From the NCBI GenBank assembly GCA_035529695.1, contig DATKWD010000015.1:29118-93117 (forward strand): a DNA stretch of 64,000 nt, given 5' to 3'. This DNA comes from DATKWD01 sp035529695. Lineage in GTDB: Bacteria > Actinomycetota > Acidimicrobiia > Acidimicrobiales > Salinilacustritrichaceae. The translations under genes and the position numbers were made by a program. How positions within the stretch are numbered: position 1 is the stretch's first letter; each line of letters opens with the position of its first letter. This document shows, one piece after another, positions 17,059-25,552 of the stretch. The notes under the pieces are model-generated. The model made no database searches. It was not told the DNA's origin and worked only from the letters and a program-made list of their open reading frames with translations.

Positions 17059-19064
17059 CCCGCCACCTTCGCCGCAGCGCTCGATGCGGAGGACCCCTCA
17101 GGCGGGTCGGCGCCACGGTTCCGGCGCGGCCGGCGCACCAACGAGCCGAAGGTACCGATCACCCCGGCGGGAAACCGGACCGCCACCACGATGAGGAGCA
17201 GCCCGTTCATCGTGAACTGGTACTTCGACGAGCCCTCGCTGAGCGTGTCGAGCAGGATCGTCAACAGCCCACCGGCGGTCAGGACTCCAGCGAGGAGCGC
17301 GGCCACCGGAGTCGCGATGCCGGCCAGATAGGCGATGGCCATGGCGAACAACGACTGAAGCGCGGCGAACGACGACCCGGAAATGGCCTGGCGTTCATAG
17401 GCGATCAGCACGCCAGAGAGCCCCGCGAGTCCGCTGGCCAGCGCATTGGCTGTGAGTTTGGCCCGGACCGCTGACACGCCGGCAGCTTCGGCAGCCCGTT
17501 CGTTCGCTCGAACCGCGAGCCAGCGGCGGCCGGTGCTGCGCTGGCGCAGATTGACCACGACGACCATCGAACCGAACATGCACAAGAGCACCAGGACACC
17601 GAAGGCCTGTTTCGGGTAGGCGTCGCCCACGGCAGAGATCCCGAGGTCGATGCCGAAGATCGAGGGCTCGGGAACCGTCGAGCCGCTCGCCCCACCACTG
17701 AACCACGACCACTTGAACAGCAGTTCTTCGATCGCGATCGAGGCAGCAAGGGTCGCGACCGCCAGCGTCAGGCCCCGGACGCGGAAGGCCGGGAGACCCG
17801 CCAGGGTGCCCACGACCACCGCGACACCGATGCCCAGGATCGGGGCGAACGGGAAGGGCAGGCCGAGACTCTCGGCCGAGCGGATCATGGCGAACGCCGC
17901 AGTTCCGGCCAGGGCGAAGGTCGCCAACGACATCTGCCCGACGAGCCCGGTGAGCACGATGATCGAGAGCGCGGTGATCGCTGCGATGGCCGAGATGATG
18001 ATGGCCAGCCGCCACTCGCTGTCGAGGGCATAGAGACCGACGATGCCGGCCACCGACGCGAGGGCGGTCACCGCGATCGTGTGCGTCGGCGCGAGCGCCG
18101 GCGGCAGCCGGCCGACCGAGAGTGCGTCGCGTCCGGGCAACGTGCTTCCTCGCCACATCAGGGCGATGAGAACCACCAGGAACGGCACGCCCTGCTGGAT
18201 GCCGATCTCGGGCAACCAGTCGCTGGTTCGCTGCACGTTGAACAGCTCGGACTGGAGCATCCCGATGCCGAGCCCGGCGAACACGGTGAGCCACACCGCC
18301 TCGAACCGACCGAGCAACGCGGCGCCCAGGGCGGGCACGATCAGCAGGCTCGTGCCTGTGGGGTCGAGGCCGGTCACCGGTGCCGCAGCGATCACCGCGA
18401 TGGCCCCGATGGCCACGGCAAGCATCCAGTTGACGAGTCCGATCGGGGTCGGCGCGAGGCCGAGGAGGAGGGCACCTTCCTCGCTCTCAGCAGACGCGCG
18501 GGTGGCAAGACCGAAGGCGGTGTATCGATACAGCGCCCACAATCCGGTCGCGATGGCGAGGGTGAGGACGCCGAGGAGCCATCGGTCGGTCGGTGCCTGG
18601 ACTCCGAGCACCGTCCGCAGATCAGAAGGCAGCGGGCCGTCGAGCCGCAGCGTCGTGGCTGCCGCACCCTCGAAACGCAACCCGACGATCCCGATCAGGT
18701 ACGCCATGAGGCCGAGTGATGCCACGACACGTGCGAGGGGCGGCGCCGGGCGCAGCGGTCGGAAGATCAGCAGGTAGACGATCGCCCCGACAGCCGCCGC
18801 GAGCAGCAGGCACACCCCCGCGGCCGTGATGACGGTCGGCCGATCGATGATGTGGACGCGATCGGGGAACCCGAGGACCGGCAACACCAGATCGCCCGAC
18901 TGGCGTAGCTCGTAGTACGCGAAGCCGACGTACATCCCCAGCGCGGCATGGGCGAAGTTGATGACCCCACTGGCGCGGTAGGTGACGAGGACGCCGAGGC
19001 CCAGGAGTGCGATGACCGCGCCCGACCCCAGCCCGAGGGCGAGGTACGTCAGGTGGTCGGACAT
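17055..19064 (-). CDS. Fused LivH-LivM branched-chain amino acid-type ABC permease
   Basis: A 669-residue polytopic membrane protein carrying both permease halves of a HAAT-type (Liv) importer. The N-terminal half resembles LivH (GSGAVIALLGLGVLVTYRAS, VINFAHAALGMYVGF; ending near residue 300). The C-terminal half resembles LivM (LTGLVGQMSLATFALAGTAAF, FRVRGLTLAVATLA, and an EAA-type loop in VRANERAAEAAGVSAVRAK). Separate LivH and LivM genes are usual; fusions occur in some actinobacteria. Together with LivG, LivF and the binding protein it forms a complete importer. HAAT systems carry branched-chain amino acids but also aromatics, amides and dicarboxylates, so the substrate may be the compound degraded by the neighbouring operon. 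Confidence 0.92.
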   Translation of the reverse strand: MSDHLTYLALGLGSGAVIALLGLGVLVTYRASGVINFAHAALGMYVGFAYYELRQSGDLVLPVLGFPDRVHIIDRPTVITAAGVCLLLAAAVGAIVYLLIFRPLRPAPPLARVVASLGLMAYLIGIVGLRFEGAAATTLRLDGPLPSDLRTVLGVQAPTDRWLLGVLTLAIATGLWALYRYTAFGLATRASAESEEGALLLGLAPTPIGLVNWMLAVAIGAIAVIAAAPVTGLDPTGTSLLIVPALGAALLGRFEAVWLTVFAGLGIGMLQSELFNVQRTSDWLPEIGIQQGVPFLVVLIALMWRGSTLPGRDALSVGRLPPALAPTHTIAVTALASVAGIVGLYALDSEWRLAIIISAIAAITALSIIVLTGLVGQMSLATFALAGTAAFAMIRSAESLGLPFPFAPILGIGVAVVVGTLAGLPAFRVRGLTLAVATLAASIAIEELLFKWSWFSGGASGSTVPEPSIFGIDLGISAVGDAYPKQAFGVLVLLCMFGSMVVVVNLRQRSTGRRWLAVRANERAAEAAGVSAVRAKLTANALASGLAGLSGVLIAYERQAISGSSFAALQSLFAMAIAYLAGIATPVAALLAGVLTAGGLLTILLDTLSEGSSKYQFTMNGLLLIVVAVRFPAGVIGTFGSLVRRPRRNRGADPPEGSSASSAAAKVAG

Positions 19065-19113
19065 GCCCGGTCAGCCCCGTCGGACTCGATGAACCCGGTG
19101 GAGTCGGTCGAGA

Positions 19114-20427
19114 TCAGAGCGCCGCCTCGAACAGGGCGACGGTGTCGATGAACGCCGGTCCGCGTTGTTCGAAGTCGGCGGGGCCGACCGCGGTGAACAA
19201 CGTCTGCTGAGGCGCGCAGAGCGAAGGGAGTCCGGCAATCTGCTCGCCGTCACACGTGTACGGGTACCCCCAGAAGCTTGGCCGGTCGACGGCCTGGCGG
19301 ATCAGACCGGTCACGGCCTCGCGGGACACGCCGTCGGGCCCGAGTTCGTCGAGCAGGGCGTAGAGGTTCATCATGCTGCGCACGCCCAGGGTGCCCGAGC
19401 CGCTGCCTTCGCCATCGGCGTAGCGAGCGTTGATCTCGTTGTAGATGTCGCCTTCGGTGTCACCGACTTCGACCGGGCCTTCGGAGTTGAACACGATTCC
19501 GTCGACGTTCTCGCCGGCAGCCTCGACGATCTCGTCCGCCGCGCAGGCCCCGACGAGGTAGAGCTGCGCCTCGATCTGCAGGTCGGCATAGGTCTCCATC
19601 AGCGGGACGCACGACGACCCGGCAACGGCCATGATGATGGCATCAGGGTCACTGTCGGCGATCCCGGTGAGGATCGGCAGGAAGTCGGTCGCCGCGATGT
19701 TGAACGGGGCCAGGTCGACGGTCATGCCGAGGCTCTCGCCGACAGGCACGGCATATTCCCGTGCGGACTCCTCGAACGCGTTGAACTCGCCGTACCCGAT
19801 GACGACCTTCTCGGCGTCGTTCTCGGCCGCATCGGCCATGAAGGCGGCCAGCGCTCCGGTCACCCCTCCCGAGAAGTAGAACGTCACGTCGCTCTTCTGT
19901 TCGGCCAGGTTGGCCGGAATCCCGCCGACCTGTGGAATGCCGTTCTGTTCGAGCACGGGGATGGACCCGGTGTCGCTGACGACGTCGATGCCGCCCGACA
20001 AGGCAACCACGTCCTTCTGGACCATGGTCTGGGCACACGCCTGCGATTGCTCGACGTTGAAGCTGACGACGCAGGTCGTGAGCTCGATCGGGCGGCCGCC
20101 CACGCCCCCGAGTTCGGTGTTGATGAACTCGACGGTGCCCTCGGTGGCGCGCCGGAGCTCGGGGAACGACCCGAGAGGGGTGTCCTCCTGGTTGATCATG
20201 CCGATCTGGATCGGTTCGAGGCTCGGGTCGGCCGCCACCGGCTCGTCGGGGACGATTCCCATGAACCACTCCTCGCCGGCGAAGCCCTCGACGACCGAGT
20301 TCGCAGGTCCGGACTCACCAGTGCTCTCGTCGGTCGACGGGTCTGGCGTCGACGACTCGGGCTCGGCCTCGCTGCACGCTGCGACCACGAGGCCGGCAGC
20401 GAGCAACACGATCAGACTCTTGCGCAT
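19114..20427 (-). CDS. ABC transporter substrate-binding lipoprotein (HAAT/Liv type)
   Basis: A 437-residue periplasmic-binding-fold lipoprotein. The ATG at 20427 follows GGGGAAC and the protein begins MRKSLIVLLAAGLVVAACSE, with lipobox Cys at residue 18. Mature features fit type I binding proteins of the Leu/Ile/Val family: IQIGMINQEDTPLGSFPEL, TEGTVEFINTELGGVGGRPIEL and VVALSGGIDVVSD. It supplies substrate to the LivH-LivM fusion encoded 50 nt downstream. It is separated from livF by about 87 nt that contain a palindromic element (20437-20451) close to its ribosome site, so it may have its own regulated promoter. The ligand is unknown. Confidence 0.92.
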   Translation of the reverse strand: MRKSLIVLLAAGLVVAACSEAEPESSTPDPSTDESTGESGPANSVVEGFAGEEWFMGIVPDEPVAADPSLEPIQIGMINQEDTPLGSFPELRRATEGTVEFINTELGGVGGRPIELTTCVVSFNVEQSQACAQTMVQKDVVALSGGIDVVSDTGSIPVLEQNGIPQVGGIPANLAEQKSDVTFYFSGGVTGALAAFMADAAENDAEKVVIGYGEFNAFEESAREYAVPVGESLGMTVDLAPFNIAATDFLPILTGIADSDPDAIIMAVAGSSCVPLMETYADLQIEAQLYLVGACAADEIVEAAGENVDGIVFNSEGPVEVGDTEGDIYNEINARYADGEGSGSGTLGVRSMMNLYALLDELGPDGVSREAVTGLIRQAVDRPSFWGYPYTCDGEQIAGLPSLCAPQQTLFTAVGPADFEQRGPAFIDTVALFEAAL

Positions 20428-20436
20428 CGCAGTTCC

Positions 20437-20451
20437 CCTAACACCGTTCGG
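20437..20451. promoter_or_regulatory. Second copy of the CCTAACACCGTT dyad upstream of the binding-protein gene
   Basis: The sequence CCTAACACCGTTCGG matches the core of the dyad at 10149-10181 (CCTAACACCGTTAGG) at 14 of 15 positions and keeps five of six arm pairs. It ends 10 nt upstream of the substrate-binding protein ATG on the minus strand and so overlaps the leader and ribosome-site region. A repressor bound here would block transcription of the binding protein, permease and TetR genes. The shared motif is seen directly; its function is inference. Confidence 0.55.
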
Positions 20452-20514
20452 CGATTCGGGCCATGTTGTCACAAACCGGGGCCGAGCAGTCAGGCGCGAG
20501 CCGTGACATCGGCG

Positions 20515-21249
20515 TCAGCGCGGTGCTGCTGTGCCGCCGAGGTAGCTCGCCTCGAGGTCGAATCCGGCCTGCGACAGCTCGTCAGCAGACCCTGAGAGCG
20601 TCATCGTGCCGCCAGACATGACATAGGCCCGATCGGCGACCCCCAATGCGATGCCCACGTGTTGCTCGACCAAGAGGACACCTGCGCCGTGCTCGGCTGC
20701 TGCTGCCCGGACCACGGGAAGAAGCCGCTGCACGATCACGGGCGCGAGACCGAGGCTCATCTCGTCGATGAGGAGCAGTGGCGGCCGATGGACCATCGCC
20801 CGTGCCATGGCCAACATCTGCTGCTGACCACCTGACAGCAGGCCTGCACGGCGGTCGAGGAGCGGCACGAGCTCAGGGAAGACCTCGAGGATCATGTCGG
20901 TGGCTTCGCGCCGGCGACCGCGTGACTCGCGGCGAGCGAGGCGCAGGTTCTCGGCGACCGTGAGGTGGAAGAACAAGGAGCGGCCCTCGGTCACGTGCCC
21001 GACCCCGTTTCGAGCGACCTGGTGCGGCGCTGTGCCGGCCACCGGTTCGCCCAACACGTCGAGCTCACCACCGAGCAGCGGAAGAAGCCCCGAGATGGTC
21101 TTCAGCGTTGTCGTCTTCCCCGCACCGTTGGGGCCCAGGAGCGCCACGATCTCTCCGGCGTTGACCTCGAGGTCGACCCCGTGCACCACGGGTGTGCCGT
21201 CATACCCCGCCATCGCTCCGCGAAGGCTGAGGACCGGCTCAGCGCTCAT
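20515..21249 (-). CDS. livF: HAAT-type ABC transporter ATPase LivF
   Basis: A 244-residue ATPase. Walker A is LLGPNGAGKTTTLK (about residues 38-51), the signature is LLSGGQQQMLAMARAM, and Walker B is LLLIDEMSLGL. The order and the VVHGVDLEVNAGEIVALLG opening match LivF. It pairs with LivG to power the permease fusion. Its ATG overlaps the livG stop by 4 nt, showing translational coupling. The gene is followed by the binding-protein gene after a short regulated gap. Confidence 0.93.
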   Translation of the reverse strand: MSAEPVLSLRGAMAGYDGTPVVHGVDLEVNAGEIVALLGPNGAGKTTTLKTISGLLPLLGGELDVLGEPVAGTAPHQVARNGVGHVTEGRSLFFHLTVAENLRLARRESRGRRREATDMILEVFPELVPLLDRRAGLLSGGQQQMLAMARAMVHRPPLLLIDEMSLGLAPVIVQRLLPVVRAAAAEHGAGVLLVEQHVGIALGVADRAYVMSGGTMTLSGSADELSQAGFDLEASYLGGTAAPR

Positions 21250-22019
21250 GTCGGCGCTCCGAGATACGCGGCGATGACGGCTGGATCGGTTCGCACTTCC
21301 TCGGGCGACCCCGTGGCGATGACGTGACCGAAGTCGAGGACGTGGAGGTGGGTGCAGATGTCGAGGACGAGGCCCATGTCATGGTCGATCAGCAACATCG
21401 TGACGCCGGCGTCGGGCAGCAGACCGAGGTGCTCGCCGAGCAACTCGGTCTCGGTGGTGTCGAGTCCGGCCGCCGGCTCGTCGAGCAGCAGGAGCTCGGG
21501 ACGCGCCGCCAGGGCACGGGCCACAGAGACGAGGCGCCGCTGACCGTGGCTCAGCTCGGACGGCAGGGCCTCGCCCACGTGATCGAGCCCCATCAGCCCC
21601 AGTGCCCAGCTGATGTCAGCCTCGACCGTGGTCGACACGTCACGGCCGATCGCCTCGACCAGAATGCCCCACCAGGGTTCGGGCTCGGCCGCCACGCGGA
21701 GGTTGTCGCCAACACCCAGGTCCTCGAACAGCTCGAGCGACTGGAACGTGCGAACCAGGCCGAGCTCGGCACGTCGGCTCGGAGCGAGCCCGGTGACGTC
21801 GCGGCCGGCGAACCGGATCGACCCTCTGGTGGGGGACACGAAACCGGTGACCGCGTCGATCAGCGTGGTCTTGCCGGCACCGTTGGGTCCGATCAGTCCG
21901 GTGATCGAGCCTCGAGCCACCGTCAGGTCGACACCGTCGAGCGCGTGCACCCCGCCGAAGGCGACGAGAAGGTCCTCGACCTCGAGCAACGTGTCGTGCT
22001 GATCGTGCTGTGCTTCCAT
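21246..22019 (-). CDS. livG: HAAT-type ABC transporter ATPase LivG
   Basis: A 257-residue ATPase with Walker A LIGPNGAGKTTLIDAV, the long LivG-type insert (EPWWGILVEAIGRDVS), signature LSHGQRRLVSVARALA (His replacing the first Gly of LSGGQ, common in LivG) and Walker B LLLLDEPAAGLD. It is first in the livG-livF-binding protein-livHM-tetR gene string. I prefer the ATG at 22019 to the adjacent GTG at 22022. A 119-nt gap separates it from the divergent spermidine-synthase-like gene; I did not find a copy of the CCTAACACCGTT dyad there. Confidence 0.92.
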   Translation of the reverse strand: MEAQHDQHDTLLEVEDLLVAFGGVHALDGVDLTVARGSITGLIGPNGAGKTTLIDAVTGFVSPTRGSIRFAGRDVTGLAPSRRAELGLVRTFQSLELFEDLGVGDNLRVAAEPEPWWGILVEAIGRDVSTTVEADISWALGLMGLDHVGEALPSELSHGQRRLVSVARALAARPELLLLDEPAAGLDTTETELLGEHLGLLPDAGVTMLLIDHDMGLVLDICTHLHVLDFGHVIATGSPEEVRTDPAVIAAYLGAPT

Positions 22020-22138
22020 CACCGTCTCGACCCGTGCGCCCCGTGGCCGGCTGACAGTAGCGCGGGACTTCGACCACCGCCTCAGGCTGGATTGAGCTCG
22101 GACTCCGACTAGCGTGCCGTCGAAGAGGCGGGAGCACG

Positions 22139-22855
22139 ATGAGCAGAGCGTTCGAAGAGCTCGATCGCCAGCCCACGCCGATGGGCGAGATCAGCGTGCG
22201 ACGCCGGTTCCACCCGACGCTCCAGGTGGACGTGTGGGAGGTGATCCTCGGCGACGAGCACCTCATGTCGAGCCTGTTCACGGTCGCCGAGGTCGCGCTC
22301 GGCGACCTCGGGCTCGCGGCTCTGACCGACACCGACCTCGACGTGGTCGTCGGTGGGCTCGGGCTCGGCTACACGGCGCGCGCCGTCCTCGCCGACCCAC
22401 GGGTCCGCTCGCTGTGTGTCGTCGAGGCGCTGGGCGCAGTGATCGATTGGCACGAGCGTGACCTGCTTCCCGATGCTCGGCTGCTGACCGACGACCCCCG
22501 GTGCCATCTCGTGCACGGCGACTTCTTCGCCATGGTGGCGCGAGGCGAGGCTTTCGGCACCGCGCCGGCGCTCGTCGATGCAATTCTCGTCGACATCGAT
22601 CACACCCCGAGTCACGTGCTCGATCCGAGCCACGCGGCGTTCTACACGGCCGAAGGACTCTCGCGGCTTGCCGAGCGGCTCCGCCCGCAGGGCGTCTTCG
22701 CCCTGTGGTCCGACGATTCCCCCGATCCCGACTTCGTGGCCGTGCTCGGCCGCGTGTTCGCCGAGACCGACGCTCACCTCGTGGTCTTCCCGAACCCCCT
22801 CACCGGCGGGGAGGCGTCGAACTCGGTCTACGTCGCTCGAACGCCGAGGGGCTGA
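22139..22855 (+). CDS. Spermidine synthase-like (SAM-dependent) protein
   Basis: A 238-residue Rossmann-fold protein of the spermidine synthase-like group. Motif I is VVVGGLGLGYTARAVL, the next acidic strand is LCVVEALGAVIDWH (Glu binding the SAM/dcSAM ribose position), and HGDFF plus DAILVDIDHTPSH give the acidic active-site region. True spermidine synthases have a G(E/D)GG(G/T) loop and a YDVIIVD.TDP motif; these are altered here (DIDHTP), so the reaction could be methyl or aminopropyl transfer. It stands alone, divergent from livG and convergent with the cupin gene. The ATG at 22139 follows GGGAGCACG. Confidence 0.78.
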   Translation: MSRAFEELDRQPTPMGEISVRRRFHPTLQVDVWEVILGDEHLMSSLFTVAEVALGDLGLAALTDTDLDVVVGGLGLGYTARAVLADPRVRSLCVVEALGAVIDWHERDLLPDARLLTDDPRCHLVHGDFFAMVARGEAFGTAPALVDAILVDIDHTPSHVLDPSHAAFYTAEGLSRLAERLRPQGVFALWSDDSPDPDFVAVLGRVFAETDAHLVVFPNPLTGGEASNSVYVARTPRG

Positions 22856-22876
22856 AGCACTGCTTCGTGCTCAGCC
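22850..22876. terminator. Stem-loop between convergent genes
   Basis: GGCTGAAGCAC (22850-22860) pairs with GTGCTCAGCC (22867-22876) with one bulged A and a 6-nt loop. It spans the end of the spermidine-synthase-like gene and the stop of the convergent cupin gene. No U-tract is present, so it could be a bidirectional terminator or only a chance stem. Confidence 0.4.
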
Positions 22877-23425
22877 ACGAGCGGCCATCGCGGCCGCATC
22901 CAGCACGCGCACCAGCTCGATGGCGTCGAACGGCTGCGCTTCCCCGTCGGCCTTCGGCCACATCTGTCGTCCGTCGGTGAAGTAGTCGCCGCCGTAGACG
23001 TGGATCGAGCCGGTCCACTCGCGCGACGGATTCGTGACGGCATGCACGGTCTCGGTCCCGAGCACCACCGAGTCGCCGGCGCGCAGCGACACGCCGTCTC
23101 CGCGGCGCTCGAGGGTGCCGTCAGGGCGACGCCGGAAGAATGTGTTGTCCTCGCGCCCTCCGTACAGACCGATCGCGGCCCACATCCGGTGGTCGTGGGC
23201 GAACAGGTCGACACTCGGCGGCCAGACCACGTGCAGGATGGTGAGTTCGGGCGATCGGTGCCAGGTGGTGAACGAGGCCGCCTCGGCGAGGTCTCCCACC
23301 GCGTCCTCGATCAGGTGCGGCAGGCTCGTCACCCGATCGATCTGCTCGCTGACCGCCACTGCGGCTCGAGGCCCCTCGGACAATGCGTCACGGCATGAGG
23401 TCACGAACTCGTCGATGTCGAACAC
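22871..23425 (-). CDS. Cysteine dioxygenase-like cupin protein
   Basis: A 184-residue single-domain cupin. The metal-binding region has the HxH pattern in FAHDHRMWAAIGLYGGREDNTFF and a later His in VLGTETVHAVTNP, as in the cysteine dioxygenase/metal-dependent double-stranded beta-helix group. The family oxidises small thiols or other acids with Fe(II), but the substrate is not certain for this subgroup. The protein has an N-terminal helical segment (FDIDEFVTSCRDAL). It is convergent with the preceding gene and divergent from the enoyl-CoA hydratase gene. Confidence 0.75.
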   Translation of the reverse strand: MFDIDEFVTSCRDALSEGPRAAVAVSEQIDRVTSLPHLIEDAVGDLAEAASFTTWHRSPELTILHVVWPPSVDLFAHDHRMWAAIGLYGGREDNTFFRRRPDGTLERRGDGVSLRAGDSVVLGTETVHAVTNPSREWTGSIHVYGGDYFTDGRQMWPKADGEAQPFDAIELVRVLDAAAMAARG

Positions 23426-23510
23426 GCGTCGACGTTATCGACCACAGCCGGGCGGTGCCGCCGGCGCACCCCATGCCGTACGGTCGGACCGTTCTGGCGA
23501 AGGAGCCCCG

Positions 23511-24239
23511 ATGAGCGAGCTGGTCCTGCGATCCGACGACGACGGCGTGAGCACGCTCACGCTGAACCGTCCCGACAAGTTGAACTCACTCACCCCGGCA
23601 TCGTTCGTGGAGCTGCGTGGGCACCTCGACGCGATCGCATCGGACGACTCGGTCCGCTGTGTCGTACTGGCGGGCGCCGGGCGGTCGTTCTGCGCGGGTC
23701 ACGATCTCGATGCCATCTCGTCGGGCGAGCGCGCCCCCAGCCGCCACTACGAACCCGAGACCGTCGATGCACTCGAGGCGCTCCCCCAGCCGACCATCGC
23801 CAGGATCCACGGTCACTGCTTCACCGGCGGCCTCGAACTGGCCCTCGCGTGCGATCTGCTGATCGCGGCCGCCTCGACCCGGTTCGGCGACACGCACGGT
23901 CAGTGGGGGCTGGTCCCGATCTGGGGGATGTCGATCCGGCTGCCCGAGCGCGTCGGTCGATCGGCCGCGAAGGAGCTCATGTTCACCAGTCGCCGCATCG
24001 ACGCTCTGGTCGCCGAGGACATCGGCCTGGTCGACCGGGCGGTCGCCGACGACGAACTCGACGCCATGGTGAGCGATCTCGCCGCCGAGATCTGCCGGAA
24101 CTCGACCGGCACCAACCGGATCGTGAAGCAGCTGCTCGCCACCCAGGCCGAACTGACCCGGAGCGACGCGCTGCTGCACGAACGCTCGCTTCCCTTCGGC
24201 ATGCCCGACGACATGGCCGAGCGCATGGCCCGTGGCTGA
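23511..24239 (+). CDS. Enoyl-CoA hydratase/isomerase family protein
   Basis: A 242-residue crotonase-fold enzyme. The oxyanion-hole segments are GRSFCAGHDLDAI and HCFTGGLELALACDLLIAA. The position of the first catalytic Glu of canonical hydratases is not the usual one (GGLELALACD retains a Glu after GG), so hydratase or isomerase activity is plausible. The ATG at 23511 is preceded by GAAGGAGCC. The gene overlaps the next acyl-CoA dehydrogenase gene by 8 nt, so the pair probably works together in beta-oxidation of an acyl or ring-derived CoA ester. Confidence 0.88.
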   Translation: MSELVLRSDDDGVSTLTLNRPDKLNSLTPASFVELRGHLDAIASDDSVRCVVLAGAGRSFCAGHDLDAISSGERAPSRHYEPETVDALEALPQPTIARIHGHCFTGGLELALACDLLIAAASTRFGDTHGQWGLVPIWGMSIRLPERVGRSAAKELMFTSRRIDALVAEDIGLVDRAVADDELDAMVSDLAAEICRNSTGTNRIVKQLLATQAELTRSDALLHERSLPFGMPDDMAERMARG

Positions 24240-25485
24240 CCCCACCGAAGCAGTCGGCGCGTTCACCGGCCGACATGAGCTCGAGGAACTGCTGCACAGA
24301 CTGCTGCCAGAAGGCTGGGGTCGTGCCGTGGCGAACGGAGCCGAGGCCGAGCTGGCAGAGCTCCGGCGGCACGTCGACAACCCGACGATCGTGCGTGCAC
24401 TCGGCGACGCCGGGTGGGTCGCCCCGCACTTCTCTGTCGATCACGGAGGCCGAGGCCTTCGCCGCGACGAGGCGCGACAAGCGCTGACGCTCCTGCAGAT
24501 CTGGGACGTGCCGCACGTGCCGCGTGGCTCGGGCCTCCCGCTCGCCGCGCCGACGATCGAGGTGTGGTCGAGCGACGAGACGAAGCGCCGGCTGCTCCCG
24601 CCGCTGGTGTCCGGCCGCGAACGCTGGTGCCAGCTCTTCTCCGAGCCCGGTGCAGGATCGGACATGGCGTCGCTCGCCACTACAGCGGTTCGGGACGGCG
24701 ACGAATGGGTCGTGAACGGACAGAAGGTGTGGACGACCTTCGGTCACGAGTCCGAGATGGCGATGCTGATCGCTCGCACCGACCCCGACCAGCCGAAGCA
24801 CAAGGGCATCACCTACTTCGCGCTCGACATGCGGGCCGACGGCGTCGAGGTCCGACCCCTCGTCAACATGGCCGGCCAGCTCGAGTTCAACGAGGTGTTC
24901 CTCACCGACGTCCGCGTACCGGATCTGCTCCGCGTCAGCCCGGTCGGCGAGGGATGGGCGGCTGCGATGACCACGCTCGGTGCCGAGCGGCATGCGCTCT
25001 CGGGTGGCCGGAAGAAGAAGCGAAAGGCTTCCGACGAGATCCTCGGCGGCAAGCCGCTCCACGAGGTGGTCTCGATGGCAACGGCACGCGGCTCGACGAC
25101 CGACCCCCTCGCACGACAACGGCTCGCCGAGGCCGAGACAGCCGACCGGCTGCTGAAGCTCATCGCGCAGCGAGCCCGAGACGAGGCGGCGGGTGGGCGA
25201 TCGAACCCGGCGATCGGCTCGATCACGAAGATCGCGAAGGCGACCGGCAATCAGCGGCTCCAGGAGGTCGCCGTCGGGCTGCTGGGCGCCGATGCGATCG
25301 CGTGGGAGCTGGGTGACGAGGCAGCCGCCGAGTGGATCACCCAGTTCCTTCGCACCCGTGCCAACTCGATCGAGGGCGGAACGAGCGAGATCCAACGCAA
25401 CATCGTCGGCGAGCGAATCCTCGGCCTCCCCCGCGAACCGGACCCTTACAAGGGCGACCCCTGGCGAACGGTCCCCCGCAGCTGA
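24232..25485 (+). CDS. Acyl-CoA dehydrogenase 1
   Basis: A 417-residue FAD enzyme that introduces a 2,3-double bond into an acyl-CoA. The FAD/substrate motif is QLFSEPGAGSDMASL. The flavin-binding NGQKVWTTFGHESEM segment and the C-terminal NSIEGGTSEIQRNIVGERILGLPR motif are clear; the C-terminal motif is shared by acyl-CoA dehydrogenases active on branched, steroid-derived or unusual acyl groups. A Lys-rich insert (GGRKKKRKASDE) is unusual. The GTG start overlaps the hydratase gene by 8 nt. It ends 67 nt upstream of the DUF222/HNH gene. Confidence 0.9.
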   Translation: MADPTEAVGAFTGRHELEELLHRLLPEGWGRAVANGAEAELAELRRHVDNPTIVRALGDAGWVAPHFSVDHGGRGLRRDEARQALTLLQIWDVPHVPRGSGLPLAAPTIEVWSSDETKRRLLPPLVSGRERWCQLFSEPGAGSDMASLATTAVRDGDEWVVNGQKVWTTFGHESEMAMLIARTDPDQPKHKGITYFALDMRADGVEVRPLVNMAGQLEFNEVFLTDVRVPDLLRVSPVGEGWAAAMTTLGAERHALSGGRKKKRKASDEILGGKPLHEVVSMATARGSTTDPLARQRLAEAETADRLLKLIAQRARDEAAGGRSNPAIGSITKIAKATGNQRLQEVAVGLLGADAIAWELGDEAAAEWITQFLRTRANSIEGGTSEIQRNIVGERILGLPREPDPYKGDPWRTVPRS

Positions 25486-25531
25486 GGATGCGGCGCCCGA
25501 ACCGAAATGCGGGGGCTCTGGGGTTGTTGAA

Positions 25532-25545
25532 CGAACATATGTTCG
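25532..25545. promoter_or_regulatory. SOS (LexA) box-like palindrome
   Basis: CGAACATATGTTCG is a perfect 14-nt palindrome and fits the actinobacterial/Bacillus LexA box (CGAAC-N4-GTTCG). It lies immediately upstream of the DUF222/HNH gene, 7 nt before its first in-frame GTG. TATGTT within it could serve as a -10 element for a leaderless transcript starting near that GTG. Several mycobacterial REP13E12 (DUF222/HNH) genes are known LexA targets, which supports the reading. Confidence 0.75.
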
Positions 25546-25552
25546 ATACCGT

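Noticed and set aside
23511..25485. Steroid-degradation (KstR) regulon for the hydratase/dehydrogenase pair
   Set aside because: No KstR-like operator was seen upstream, and the enzymes alone do not indicate a sterol substrate.
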